DNA of 64,000 nucleotides from an uncultured Bacilli bacterium (lineage in GTDB: Bacteria; Bacillota_I; Bacilli_A; RFN20; CAG-288), in assembly GCA_944371605.1 (NCBI GenBank), contig CALVXU010000031.1, positions 1 to 64,000 of the forward strand, read 5' to 3'. Position numbers and translations under genes: made by a program. Shown piece after piece: positions 36,389 to 45,171 of the stretch. Under the pieces are notes generated by a model. It saw nothing but the letters and a program-made list of their open reading frames with translations, searched no databases and was not told the DNA's origin. Numbering within the stretch: the first letter of the stretch is position 1; each line of letters starts with the position of its first letter.

Positions 36389-37099
36389 TCAATTTAATCC
36401 TTTCTGTTTTTTTAATTCATATAAACCGATCGCGATAGATGTTGTTAAATTCAAAGAATCGACTTCATCCGATTGTTCGATTCGTACATTGTTTCTATTA
36501 TAGATTGCTGGTGGAAGACCAGTTGCCTCATTTCCAAAGACTAAGGCGCAATGAGAGGCGAATTCTATTTTGCTTAATGGAGTGGATTCAGATAAAACGA
36601 ATGGGTAATAGGGTCTTGGATATTTTGCTAAATAATCTGCAAAAGATGTGAAGCATTCGATATTGATATGAAATATCGCCCCCATGCTCGCACGGACGGT
36701 TTTGGGATTAAAATGATCAGTCGCTGGTTCGATGATGGCTAGGTCATGATAACCAAAAGCTAAAAGTGTTCTCATCGCATTGCCCAAGTTTCCTTGATCA
36801 GATGGGTTGACTAAAACCAAATGATCGGCATTCGTATTTAAGATAGTTTGATATTTATTAAAGACGGCGAGAACATGAGCATTTTCTTTGATATCTAATT
36901 TGCTGAATATCTTATCTGAAACAACAATTTGCTGAAAACTCAACATGTTTTTTAACTTTAAATAGCCATCAGAATCGATGGCGTTATTAGAAACATATAA
37001 TTGTTTAAATTGTTCTTTTTGGTATTTTAATAGTTCGAAAGTAGGAAAGAATCCTATCGTGTAAGAATAATTTGCGGTTTTGGTATATTTTTTAATCAT
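36389..37099 (-). CDS. TrmH/SpoU-family RNA 2'-O-methyltransferase
   Basis: 236-residue methyltransferase of the SPOUT class. The N-terminal part (1-95) is a short substrate-binding domain. The catalytic part has motif 1 NPSDQGNLGNAMRTLLAFG, motif 2 ALVFGNEATGLP and motif 3 NLTTSIAIGLYEL, which form the knot that binds S-adenosylmethionine. The substrate, tRNA or 23S rRNA, cannot be told. An extended -10 (TGTTAGTAT) ends six bases before ATG, so this mRNA may be leaderless. Confidence 0.88.
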   Translation of the reverse strand: MIKKYTKTANYSYTIGFFPTFELLKYQKEQFKQLYVSNNAIDSDGYLKLKNMLSFQQIVVSDKIFSKLDIKENAHVLAVFNKYQTILNTNADHLVLVNPSDQGNLGNAMRTLLAFGYHDLAIIEPATDHFNPKTVRASMGAIFHINIECFTSFADYLAKYPRPYYPFVLSESTPLSKIEFASHCALVFGNEATGLPPAIYNRNNVRIEQSDEVDSLNLTTSIAIGLYELKKQKGLN

Positions 37100-37140
37100 G
37101 TTTATATACTAACATAAAACAAACAGGGTGGCAGAAAAAG

Positions 37141-37176
37141 GAAAGAAAAAACCTCGGTTGATGCTCGCCGAGGTTT
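37141..37176 (-). terminator. Rho-independent terminator after rpsR
   Basis: Minus-strand stem AAACCTCGG / CCGAGGTTT with a ten-base loop, followed by TTTTTTCTTT. It ends the rpsF-ssb-rpsR operon. Confidence 0.85.
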
Positions 37177-37191
37177 AATATTTTCTTTTTA

Positions 37192-37422
37192 TTAGTCAGC
37201 TACGTAAGGAAGAAGAGCCATATATCTAGCACGTTTGATAGCGACAGCTAACATTCTTTGATGTTTAGCACAGGTGCCAGTGATTCTTCTAGTAGTGATT
37301 TTTCCAGAAGGAGAGATGTATTTCTTTAATAATTCAACATCTTTATAATCGATGTGATTGATGTGATTTTTTGAGAAATAACAAATCTTCTTACGAGGTT
37401 TAATTCTACGGAACATTTGCAT
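37192..37422 (-). CDS. rpsR: Ribosomal protein S18
   Basis: 76-residue small-subunit protein that pairs with S6. Conserved [23 protein letters not shown] and [12 protein letters not shown], with the C-terminal [10 protein letters not shown]. It is the third gene of rpsF-ssb-rpsR, the standard bacterial order. A second ATG at 37416 has slightly better spacing from AAGGA than 37422. Confidence 0.98.
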   Translation of the reverse strand: MQMFRRIKPRKKICYFSKNHINHIDYKDVELLKKYISPSGKITTRRITGTCAKHQRMLAVAIKRARYMALLPYVAD

Positions 37423-37452
37423 TTATCCTTTCCGCTTAATGATTAGTTAAGC

Positions 37453-37878
37453 TTAGAATGGCAAGTCATCATCAGATGAATCTATGCCTTCATGGGTTAT
37501 TGAGCTTTTTTCAAAGCTGTTATCATCTAGCTGATCATCTGTGCTTTCAGCAGCGCCTTTTTTCTCAAGGAATTGAACAGATTCTGCGACCACTTCGACA
37601 ACGGAACGCTTTTGACCGCTTTTATCTTCATAGCTTCTTTGATTAAGACGTCCATCGACGCCGACTAAGGAGCCTTTGCTGCAGTATTTAGCAACATTTT
37701 CAGCAGTTTTATTCCAACTTGTGCAAGGGATAAAACTGGTGCTTCTTTCCCCACCGACTTTGGTGAGATTGTCAACAGCGATGGTGAATGAAGTGACAGA
37801 GGCTCCAGAATTAGTTTTCTTTAATTCTGGATCTCTAACCATTCTTCCCACTAAAATAACACGATTAAGTCCAGCCAT
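37453..37878 (-). CDS. ssb: Single-stranded DNA-binding protein
   Basis: 141-residue SSB. OB fold from NRVILVGRMVRDPELK to about residue 108, a short acidic linker and the C-terminal tip DDDLPF that recruits repair and replication partners. AAAGGAG lies nine bases before ATG. It sits between rpsF and rpsR as in Bacillus. Confidence 0.97.
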   Translation of the reverse strand: MAGLNRVILVGRMVRDPELKKTNSGASVTSFTIAVDNLTKVGGERSTSFIPCTSWNKTAENVAKYCSKGSLVGVDGRLNQRSYEDKSGQKRSVVEVVAESVQFLEKKGAAESTDDQLDDNSFEKSSITHEGIDSSDDDLPF

Positions 37879-37898
37879 TTTTTATTCTCCTTTACTGT

Positions 37899-38183
37899 TT
37901 ACTTAGTAGCAGTTACAAGGAATCTCATGACCTTAGGATCAAGACGGACAATTCTGTCAAACTCGCTAAGAGCAGTGTTATCACAGCTGATTTCAGTGAT
38001 GACATAGTAGCCCTTGGTTTGTTTCTTGATCTCATAGGCTAAGTCTCTCATACCCCATTCTTTAACGCCGGTGATTTTGCCACCATTGTCAGTGATGATC
38101 TTGTGTAAAGCATCAATTTCAGCTTTGATGCTATCAGCATCAAGATTAGGCATGAGGATGTACATGATTTCATAATTCTTCAT
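37899..38183 (-). CDS. rpsF: Ribosomal protein S6
   Basis: 94-residue small-subunit protein: YEIMYILMPNLD, the GVKEWGMRDLAYEIKK core and RLDPKVMRFLV. It heads the operon. AGGGAGG lies nine bases upstream, directly next to the leader hairpin that may bind the S6-S18 complex. Confidence 0.98.
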   Translation of the reverse strand: MKNYEIMYILMPNLDADSIKAEIDALHKIITDNGGKITGVKEWGMRDLAYEIKKQTKGYYVITEISCDNTALSEFDRIVRLDPKVMRFLVTATK

Positions 38184-38195
38184 GTCTTTATACCT

Positions 38196-38228
38196 CCCTA
38201 TGGTCTTTCGGCTAGTCCTACATCAGGG
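38196..38228 (-). promoter_or_regulatory. Candidate S6:S18 autoregulatory leader hairpin
   Basis: In the rpsF leader the minus strand can form an outer stem CCCT/AGGG and an inner stem GGACT/AGACC (one A-A mismatch) with the loop AGCCGAA, placing an unpaired CCG just before the ribosome site. S6-S18 leaders in other bacteria present such a CCG to the protein pair. The match is by eye. Confidence 0.45.
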
Positions 38229-38265
38229 AATAGCAAGAAAGTATATGGCTTTAAAGCCACCGCAT

Positions 38266-38294
38266 AGTATATATAATTAATTAACTTAAGTAAA
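38266..38294 (-). promoter_or_regulatory. rpsF operon promoter
   Basis: TTTACT (38294-38289), 17-base spacer, TATACT (38271-38266) on the minus strand. It gives a leader of about 75 bases that contains the hairpin at 38196-38228. Confidence 0.65.
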
Positions 38295-38664
38295 GAATTA
38301 TTTTCTTGTAACTCACACTCATTCTAAATTTAACTTGGATATATGTAAAAGTGGTTTTGAGAAACGATAAATGCATTAAAACATAATTAACACATAGGCA
38401 ATAGAAAATTTTATCTTTGTAAATACATTAGTAATGCAAGATAGCAATTTTTATATTCGAATACAAAGTTTCGATATTTATAAACATCTACATAGCTATT
38501 ATAGACAAAAATAGTTCTCAAAAAAAGCTGATTAGAAAAATAGGGAATACTTTGAGACTAAATTGGGAATATCTGTTTTATCATCAAAATGAAAACAAGA
38601 GGTGATCAATGCTTAGTTATTAGTAAAACATAGATATGACTAAAATTTTTGACTGATATTTGTG
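38295..38664. other. AT-rich gap, nothing recognised
   Basis: About 370 bases between the ribosomal operon and the yolD-like gene. No open frame with a ribosome site, no convincing hairpin with a T-run and no RNA family that I can recognise. Confidence 0.4.
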
Positions 38665-38964
38665 CTATTCAATATCTAACATTTTTTGCAAGTCTAGACT
38701 GAAACTCTTAAAGTGTATTTTTCGTTTTATTGAATCTATCTTTTGAAAGCAGAGATTTTTTGTCAAAATAAAACCATCGAAAAAATATGTGACTCTAACC
38801 ATATCACCGGTTTTTAAATTGGTTAAGCGTTCATTTATCTCTTCTTGCTTATCATCAGATAATTCAGGCATAGCGACCTTGTTTTTTTCTTGTATATAGT
38901 CATTAAGAATTTCATATTGATTATTCAATGATTTGAATGGCAACCATTTTTTCATTCCTCTCAT
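38665..38964 (-). CDS. YolD-like protein
   Basis: 99-residue protein matching the YolD family (KKWLPFKSL near the start, a helical middle, then GDMVRVTYFFDGFI). YolD proteins accompany Y-family polymerases in Firmicutes and are thought to act like UmuD. It overlaps the polymerase gene by four bases (ATGA), which supports a joint role in damage tolerance. GGAGGG precedes ATG. Confidence 0.8.
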   Translation of the reverse strand: MRGMKKWLPFKSLNNQYEILNDYIQEKNKVAMPELSDDKQEEINERLTNLKTGDMVRVTYFFDGFILTKNLCFQKIDSIKRKIHFKSFSLDLQKMLDIE

Positions 38965-40217
38965 GCTTTATGCCCTCCTATTTGATGTTTTCGTGTTAAG
39001 TAATTCGATGAGGTAGATAATGCTGAACCAGGCATAGCTTTGTCACTACCATATCGTTTGCGAATCGCAATCATGGTCTTTTGGAGCTTTCTATCATTTA
39101 TATTTTGCTGATAATTTTCAAAAAGTGTACCTTGATAACAATTGGCATCAGCTAGTCTATTTGCGACTAAGGTTATACGCCGATAAGGCATTGAGACTTT
39201 ATCGACGGATTTAAATTGCCGTATTAGGCTATCTGATATCTGTGCACTCGAGTCAGTAGGAGTATAGAATGTAGCTTTTAAGCCATAACCAGTATTATCA
39301 AAATAGCCTAGATAAAGAATGACTTCTTGAGCGAGTACATTTTGATCACAAAGACGTTCGGATAATTCATAAGCCATATCATTAATCAATATTGGTATTT
39401 CACTTTCATCATAATTGCGAAGTAAAACTTGGCCGCAGGTTATAGAGTGTTCTTTTACATGATATCTTTCTCTGATTATCGCATCGTCATAACCCAATGA
39501 ATGATAATAGATTTCTTCACCGATCACACCCAACTCTTTTTTTAGATAACTGACATCGGCACAAGCGATATCCCCAACAGTGTAAAAACCAAGCGAATAC
39601 AAACGTTTTGCCATTTGCGTTCCTATTCCCCAAATTTTAGTGAGATCGTTTATGGGCCACATTTCGCTGGGAATATTTTTATAAGACCATTCGAATATAA
39701 AATTCGGACTGTTTTTAGCTCTTATATCCATGCAGGCCTTGGCCATAAAAATATTTGAGCCTATACCGACAGTGACTGTTAGACCAGTTCTTTCTTTGAT
39801 ATCTTTCATAATTTTTTTAGCGTAGCTTAAAGCACTGTCATGATTTCTATTCAAATAATGAGTCACATCTAAAAAAGATTCATCGATAGAATACACATAG
39901 AGATCTTCTTGTGAAACATAGTCTAAATAGATGCAGTTTATTAAAGCACTTATCTTTAGATAACGACTCATTCTAGGCTGAGCGATAATAAGACCTTTGA
40001 TGTTTTTAGGAACTTCGTATAAGCGGCATCTTGAAGGGACATGATATTTATCTTTGATATATGGAGAAGCAGCTAAAACAATCGTGCCATCACCACGCGC
40101 CTTATCAGCGACAACCAGTGGTGTTTCAAAAGGATTTAAACCTCTATCGACACATTCGACAGATGCATAAAAAGACTTTAAATCGATGGATAAAATATGA
40201 TTATTTTGGTCAAACAT
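38961..40217 (-). CDS. Y-family translesion DNA polymerase (UvrX/DinB-like)
   Basis: 418-residue error-prone polymerase. Catalytic carboxylates are in LSIDLKSFYASVE and VYSIDESFLDVTHY; the thumb HhH region has IWGIGTQMAKRLYSLG; the little-finger domain follows from about 230. It resembles UvrX/UmuC-type Gram-positive enzymes more than classical DinB. No LexA box of the CGAACNNNNGTTCG type was found upstream. Its promoter puts the transcript start on the ATG. Confidence 0.9.
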   Translation of the reverse strand: MFDQNNHILSIDLKSFYASVECVDRGLNPFETPLVVADKARGDGTIVLAASPYIKDKYHVPSRCRLYEVPKNIKGLIIAQPRMSRYLKISALINCIYLDYVSQEDLYVYSIDESFLDVTHYLNRNHDSALSYAKKIMKDIKERTGLTVTVGIGSNIFMAKACMDIRAKNSPNFIFEWSYKNIPSEMWPINDLTKIWGIGTQMAKRLYSLGFYTVGDIACADVSYLKKELGVIGEEIYYHSLGYDDAIIRERYHVKEHSITCGQVLLRNYDESEIPILINDMAYELSERLCDQNVLAQEVILYLGYFDNTGYGLKATFYTPTDSSAQISDSLIRQFKSVDKVSMPYRRITLVANRLADANCYQGTLFENYQQNINDRKLQKTMIAIRKRYGSDKAMPGSALSTSSNYLTRKHQIGGHKA

Positions 40218-40223
40218 ACTTCG

Positions 40224-40251
40224 ATTATAAGATAGTTAAAAAATCATGCAA
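40224..40251 (-). promoter_or_regulatory. Promoter of the Y-family polymerase gene, leaderless layout
   Basis: TTGCAT (40251-40246), 16-base spacer, TATAAT (40229-40224) on the minus strand; six bases then ATG. Transcription should start at or within a base of the start codon at 40217, and there is no ribosome site. Confidence 0.7.
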
Positions 40252-40481
40252 CACGAGAAAGAAACAACTTTTAAAGCGACAAAATTAACTCTTATTTTAT
40301 TTTTAATCATATATAAGGCTAGACAATTTAATCTTTTAAAAAGTTGTTAATTCAAATGTTATAAAACTAAAAAAACAATCATTTTACTTTTAAATTGATT
40401 TGTAAATATGTTTAGTCAGGTCAATAAAAAGTAAAGGAAATTTAAAGCTGACAAAAAACCGATAAAAAAACGCTTTTAAGC

Positions 40482-40509
40482 TAGACTTTAAATGACTTTT
40501 CGATAAAAT
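40482..40509 (+). promoter_or_regulatory. corA promoter, leaderless layout
   Basis: TAGACT (40482-40487), 16-base spacer, TAAAAT (40504-40509); the GTG start is at 40517, where transcription would begin. No magnesium riboswitch recognised in the 260 bases between the divergent genes. Confidence 0.6.
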
Positions 40510-40516
40510 AGAAAGC

Positions 40517-41494
40517 GTGATAAAGATATATAAAGAAATTGCTAAAATGCTTAAAGTCAGCGAGATAGATTCTTCTCAACGCGATTTTTCGATTGAAAAA
40601 GGTTCTTGGCTATCTTTAAAAGAGCTCACCTCTGAGCGAATGGAATTAGTCGCCGAGAAAACAGGTATTCCACAGCATCTATTAATAAGTGCTTTTGATG
40701 AAGAAGAAACAGCTCGTATCGATAACGAAAGCGGATCTGTTTTGATCGTCATCGATGTCCCTTGTTTAGCAAAGCCTAATGATGGCGAAGAGGGTACTTA
40801 TGAAACTGAGCCATTTATTATAGCTTATAATGATGATTATTTTGTCACTATTTGCCAAACAGATGATAAATTGATTAGAGATTTATTAGTTAGAAGCAAT
40901 TTGATAGAACCACAAAAACATGTTAGATTGGCTTTACAATTGATATATCAGATGTCCAAAGAATTTATCTTCTATTTGAAACAGATTGACGCTCATACTA
41001 AAGATATCGAAAGACGTCTCCATTCTTCGATGAAAAATAAAGAGCTTTTTGAATTGATGGCTATCAATAAATCATTGGTTTATTTTTCCACAGCTTTGCA
41101 TGCTGATAGGAAGGTTTTAAATCGCTTATTGAATTCACCAGCCTATAAAAAATTTGACAATGATTTAGACTTGATGGAAGATACCGCCGTTGAATTAGAT
41201 CAAGCTTTAGAGATGTGTCAAATTTACACTGGATTGTTATCAGGTATGATGGATGCTTTTCCTTCAATCATCAATAATAATTTAAATATTGTCATGAAGA
41301 CTTTAGCTGTCATCACTATTGTTATTTCCATACCGACTTTAGTAGCCTCGTTTTATGGTATGAATTTTAAAGACATACCTTTAAATGAACATCCGTATGG
41401 TTTTTGGATTATTATCGTTATCGCTATATTATTGGCTTTGATAGGCGGCGCTATCCTTATACTATTGACTAAAAATGGACGTAGTAAAAAATAA
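40517..41494 (+). CDS. corA: CorA-family metal ion transporter
   Basis: 325-residue CorA/MIT transporter for magnesium or cobalt. A long cytoplasmic funnel (1-260) leads into two C-terminal membrane helices; the first ends in the pore signature YGMNF followed by a short loop, and the last 40 residues form the second helix with a basic end. It starts with GTG and has no clear ribosome site. Together with the two mgtE genes it gives three magnesium-type transporters within 10 kb. Confidence 0.92.
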   Translation: MIKIYKEIAKMLKVSEIDSSQRDFSIEKGSWLSLKELTSERMELVAEKTGIPQHLLISAFDEEETARIDNESGSVLIVIDVPCLAKPNDGEEGTYETEPFIIAYNDDYFVTICQTDDKLIRDLLVRSNLIEPQKHVRLALQLIYQMSKEFIFYLKQIDAHTKDIERRLHSSMKNKELFELMAINKSLVYFSTALHADRKVLNRLLNSPAYKKFDNDLDLMEDTAVELDQALEMCQIYTGLLSGMMDAFPSIINNNLNIVMKTLAVITIVISIPTLVASFYGMNFKDIPLNEHPYGFWIIIVIAILLALIGGAILILLTKNGRSKK

Positions 41495-41512
41495 TTCAAG
41501 GAGTTGATAACT

Positions 41513-42241
41513 ATGATTAAAGCATTTTTCTTTGATTTAGATGGAACTTTGTTGCCTATTGATGAGAAGATTTTTACTGAAGTTTATTTTAAATTGTTGT
41601 GCGAAAGAGTCGCACCATTAGGATATGATCCTAAAAAGTTAATTGATGTCGTTTGGAAGGGCACGGAGCATATGTATAGGAATGATGGCTCTATGACTAA
41701 CAAACAAGCTTTTTGGAATTATTTTGCTGAAGTTTATGGGCGTGAAAGACTTAAAGACATGCCTGTATTTGATGATTTTTATGCTACTGATTTCAAACGT
41801 TTAAAAGATTATTCCAAACCCAATCCATATGCGAGACAAATTGTTGAAAAGGCTAATAAATTAGTTGATAAAGTCATCTTATCCACTAATCCTATTTTTC
41901 CTTTAGTAGCTACTAAGACTCGAATGGGATTTGTCAATTTAACACCTGAAGATTTTACATATGTGACAACATATGAAAATTCCGCTTATTCCAAACCTAA
42001 TCCTAAGTATTTTTCTGAATTATTAAAAATGTTTGATCTCAAGCCAGAAGAGGTGATTTTGTTCGGTAATAATACTTATGAAGATGGAGAATGTGCATAT
42101 CAATTGGGAATAAAAACCTATATGGTCGGAGATTTTATCATCCATCATCCTAAAGCAAAACATGAGTTTGAAACTATTCAACTAGAAGATGTTTGCTCCA
42201 TCATGGAAAAGGAATGTCGTGATGATAGCATTGATTCATAG
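41513..42241 (+). CDS. HAD-superfamily hydrolase (YjjG-like)
   Basis: 242-residue HAD phosphatase. Motif I FFFDLDGTLLP, motif II around VILSTNPIFP, lysine in YSKPNPKYF and motif IV VILFGNNTYEDGE. The long helical cap (20-110) suggests the YjjG/nucleotidase-like group; the substrate is unknown. AAGGAG is nine bases before ATG 41513, which decides the start over an upstream TTG. It is probably cotranscribed with corA. Confidence 0.82.
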   Translation: MIKAFFFDLDGTLLPIDEKIFTEVYFKLLCERVAPLGYDPKKLIDVVWKGTEHMYRNDGSMTNKQAFWNYFAEVYGRERLKDMPVFDDFYATDFKRLKDYSKPNPYARQIVEKANKLVDKVILSTNPIFPLVATKTRMGFVNLTPEDFTYVTTYENSAYSKPNPKYFSELLKMFDLKPEEVILFGNNTYEDGECAYQLGIKTYMVGDFIIHHPKAKHEFETIQLEDVCSIMEKECRDDSIDS

Positions 42242-42290
42242 TGCAAATAAAATCAATCAACTTTTGATTTGAGTAAATATAGTTTTAATA

Positions 42291-42320
42291 AATAAAAAAA
42301 GTGATACTTGATGTATCACT
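42291..42320 (-). terminator. Terminator of the tRNA gene
   Basis: Minus-strand stem AGTGATAC/GTATCACT with a five-base loop followed by TTTTTTTATTTATT. It may also help to end the converging HAD gene. Confidence 0.75.
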
Positions 42321-42335
42321 CAATGTTTTTAATTC

Positions 42336-42407
<72 letters not shown>

Positions 42408-42502
42408 ATTTATGTAGCACAAATTAATATACTATATCATTGATGACTTTGCAATGTTTATCTTCATTTTCAGTATTAAAGCTCATATGAACTGAAAATA
42501 TA

Positions 42503-42530
42503 TTGTTTTTTTGATCTTCATACTTAAAAT
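42503..42530 (+). promoter_or_regulatory. Promoter of the ATP-grasp gene, leaderless layout
   Basis: TTGTTT (42503-42508), 16-base spacer, TAAAAT (42525-42530), then seven bases to ATG 42538. Transcription would begin on the start codon; there is no ribosome site. Confidence 0.6.
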
Positions 42531-42537
42531 TATTAAC

Positions 42538-43428
42538 ATGAAATGTTTAATCGTTATCAATTCTTTTTCTGTCAGTGACAGCTGTTTAAAAAAAGCTATA
42601 CGTTTAAAAGAAGAGCTAGCTTCTTTTTCGGTTGAAACTGATATCAAAGAGGCGATCGACCTATTGGTCAAAACTGATGGAAATAATATCGACTTAAATC
42701 TCAGCGAATATCTTTTTTGTTTTTATCTAGATAAAGACGCTTATTTAGCTAAAGCTATTTCCAATAAAATAACGATGTTTAATTCTTATGAATCGCTATT
42801 ATTATCTGATGATAAAATGCAGACTTTATTAGCGCTAGAAGGAAATGGTGTCTTTGCTCCTACGACCATTTCAGCACCTCTTTGCTATAGTGATGTTATC
42901 GACGAAATAAAAGTTTCTAAATTTCTTTCGCAAGTGGAATCAACATTAGGATTTCCATTAGTTTTTAAAGAGTGCCATGGCTCTTTAGGTAAGCAAGTCA
43001 AACTTATCAAAGACGAAAAAGAATTGAAGAAAGTTTATTTGATTTATAAAAAAATCCCTCATCTATATGAAGAGTATATCTATAAAAAACCAGCCAGCGA
43101 TTATAGGTTGATCGTCGTTGGAAATAAAGTCATAGCCAGCATGAATCGAGTCAATAGTGATGAGTTTAGATCGAATATCGCTTTAGGTGGTAAGGGATAT
43201 GATACGACAGGCAAATTACCGACTTCTTTTGAAGAAATAGCGATTAAAACAGCTGGGCTTTTAAAATTGGATTATGCTGGTATCGATATTATTGAGCGCG
43301 ATGGTAAACCACTAGTATTAGAAGCTAACGGAAATGCTTTTTTTAGTGAAATAGAAAAAGTGACTAAGGTCAATGTTGCTAAGGCCTTAGTCACTTATGT
43401 GTTAACGAAATTAGGAATTATTAGATAA
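42538..43428 (+). CDS. ATP-grasp ligase (RimK-like)
   Basis: 296-residue ATP-grasp enzyme resembling RimK/LysX-type carboxylate-amine ligases. N-terminal pre-grasp domain (1-95), FPLVFKECHGSLGKQVKLI for the ATP-binding loop, HLYEEYIYKKPASDYRLIVVG, and the metal-binding end GIDIIERDGKPLVLEANGN. The product is not known; relatives add glutamate or make peptide-like bonds. It converges with potD and overlaps it by 18 bases. ATG 42538 is chosen from the promoter and homology, over an upstream in-frame start. Confidence 0.85.
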   Translation: MKCLIVINSFSVSDSCLKKAIRLKEELASFSVETDIKEAIDLLVKTDGNNIDLNLSEYLFCFYLDKDAYLAKAISNKITMFNSYESLLLSDDKMQTLLALEGNGVFAPTTISAPLCYSDVIDEIKVSKFLSQVESTLGFPLVFKECHGSLGKQVKLIKDEKELKKVYLIYKKIPHLYEEYIYKKPASDYRLIVVGNKVIASMNRVNSDEFRSNIALGGKGYDTTGKLPTSFEEIAIKTAGLLKLDYAGIDIIERDGKPLVLEANGNAFFSEIEKVTKVNVAKALVTYVLTKLGIIR

Positions 43429-45171
43429 GAGCTGACTGGTCAGAGTCTTAAATAACATATTAGAATATTTTTCTTGTTCAGCTCTCTTCATTTTTCTTAT
43501 ACGACGACGCTTTACTAATTTGTAACGATAGATCTTATATCCGATGATAAATCCGATCAAGATAATAACAACGACCAAAATCAAGATGTATGCCCATAAT
43601 GGCAAGGCTGTGTTTTTAACGGCTTCCCACATCAGCAAAACAGAAGCATTTTGTGGCCCAAAGTCTTCCATGACAGCTAAAGATGGTATTACTGAAGCAT
43701 CAGGATATTGCGTATCAAATTGTCTATCTTTCATATCTGCAGTCAAATAAAATACAGCGTTATCAATAGTCAAATCGCCTTCGAGTGTACCATCGAAGAA
43801 ATAGCTGATATCTTTAGTGTAGTAATAGTTTTCTTTTTCATCTTCTGGCAAATCGATGATCTCATCAGTAGCAATCTGTGTTAATCCGTTCAAGTAATCA
43901 TTATTGATGCTCTCAGTTTCCTCATCGTAACGCAAATCATACCATGACTGGACTAATTGTAAGATATCATTTCCAGCGATGACTGGTGTGTAGCCGATAT
44001 ATTCCATATTTTGAGCGGCATTTTCAGGAATAGATAAGAAATCTACAAAGCGTTGCGCCAAATCTTTATTGTGATTGGTTTCAACGCTTTTAGGCATGAC
44101 CCAACCATCAAACCAGATGTTGGCTCCTTTTTTAGGAAGAGCAAATTTTAAGATAGTCGGTTCAAATCCAGGTCTATCTGCACCCTCTTCATTGAATTCA
44201 TCGGCGTTATCCATCGCATAAGCAGCATCACCAGACCAAGCGACATTGATAGCGAACATATTTCCTTTAGCCATATCGGTTTTACCAGAATCAACTTCAA
44301 AACCAAAGGCGTTCGCTTTTAAGTCCTGTAAATCTTTTTGAACAGCATCTAATGTCTGGTTATCAGAGCGATTAAAAATTTCTGATACTTGTTTGTTATA
44401 TTCATCATCGGTTAATTCGCCATTATTATATCTCTCATATAATTCAGTTAATTCTTCATCATAAGTCTTCATGATGCCAACAGCATAAGTATCACGCATC
44501 GAATCTTTAATAGCTAAGAGGTTGTAATATTTTTCATCCCATAAAGATAGCCAATCTCCCATGTCTTTTTGCATCTCTACAGGAGTGATTCCACGCTCTT
44601 TTATTGTTGAGAAACCATCGTTATAAAGGATTCCTAAAGTTCCCCACATATATCCTCTAGCATATTCGGAGACTTTGCCTTCTTCGCCATCTACGATGAT
44701 TCCGCTTATTTTATCGAGGACAAATGGAGATACATATTTGTCATAATTCGGTGTTGATCCTTCATCAAAAGGAACGATCAAATCATCAGTGATCATCTTT
44801 TGAATGACATAATCAGAAGGACAGATCAAGTCATAGTTACCTTTGCCGGTCTTCAATTCAGCTAGCATTGTCTCATTGGTATCAAAAGCGGAATAGTTGA
44901 CTGTGACATCTTCACCATATTCTTCTAAGCAATAGTCTTCAAATTTGCTCACTAAGCCTTTGATAATGATCTCATTACCGTTCTCATCTTCATCAGTCTC
45001 ATCAGGAGCGATATAGTCTTCCCAGTTATAAACATTTAAAGTGCGTTTAACAGCATTTTTCTCAGCGAAATAACGTCTGCTAGCTATCGAAGAAGTTTCA
45101 GCAATTCCGCCGGTTTGGGAAACAGTAGTCAGCAAGGCGCTTAATAAGAAAATTATTTTACCTGCTCGCAT
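43411..45171 (-). CDS. potD: Spermidine/putrescine-binding protein with C-terminal anchor
   Basis: 586-residue polyamine-binding component. An N-terminal signal-like helix is not followed by a lipobox. The binding domain begins with LNVYNWEDYIAP and has the PotD-type SDYVIQKMI and GWVMPKSV; an insert of about 60 residues with acidic, helical sequence sits near 215-290. It ends with a membrane helix (about 540-562) and a basic cytoplasmic tail. So it is tethered by its C-terminus instead of by lipid, and it is much longer than E. coli PotD (348). AAAGGAG precedes ATG. Confidence 0.9.
   Translation of the reverse strand: MRAGKIIFLLSALLTTVSQTGGIAETSSIASRRYFAEKNAVKRTLNVYNWEDYIAPDETDEDENGNEIIIKGLVSKFEDYCLEEYGEDVTVNYSAFDTNETMLAELKTGKGNYDLICPSDYVIQKMITDDLIVPFDEGSTPNYDKYVSPFVLDKISGIIVDGEEGKVSEYARGYMWGTLGILYNDGFSTIKERGITPVEMQKDMGDWLSLWDEKYYNLLAIKDSMRDTYAVGIMKTYDEELTELYERYNNGELTDDEYNKQVSEIFNRSDNQTLDAVQKDLQDLKANAFGFEVDSGKTDMAKGNMFAINVAWSGDAAYAMDNADEFNEEGADRPGFEPTILKFALPKKGANIWFDGWVMPKSVETNHNKDLAQRFVDFLSIPENAAQNMEYIGYTPVIAGNDILQLVQSWYDLRYDEETESINNDYLNGLTQIATDEIIDLPEDEKENYYYTKDISYFFDGTLEGDLTIDNAVFYLTADMKDRQFDTQYPDASVIPSLAVMEDFGPQNASVLLMWEAVKNTALPLWAYILILVVVIILIGFIIGYKIYRYKLVKRRRIRKMKRAEQEKYSNMLFKTLTSQLLSNNS

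Noticed and set aside
40218-40516. LexA box or magnesium riboswitch between the polymerase and corA genes
   Set aside because: No CGAACNNNNGTTCG-type box and no recognisable M-box structure; only promoters are supported.
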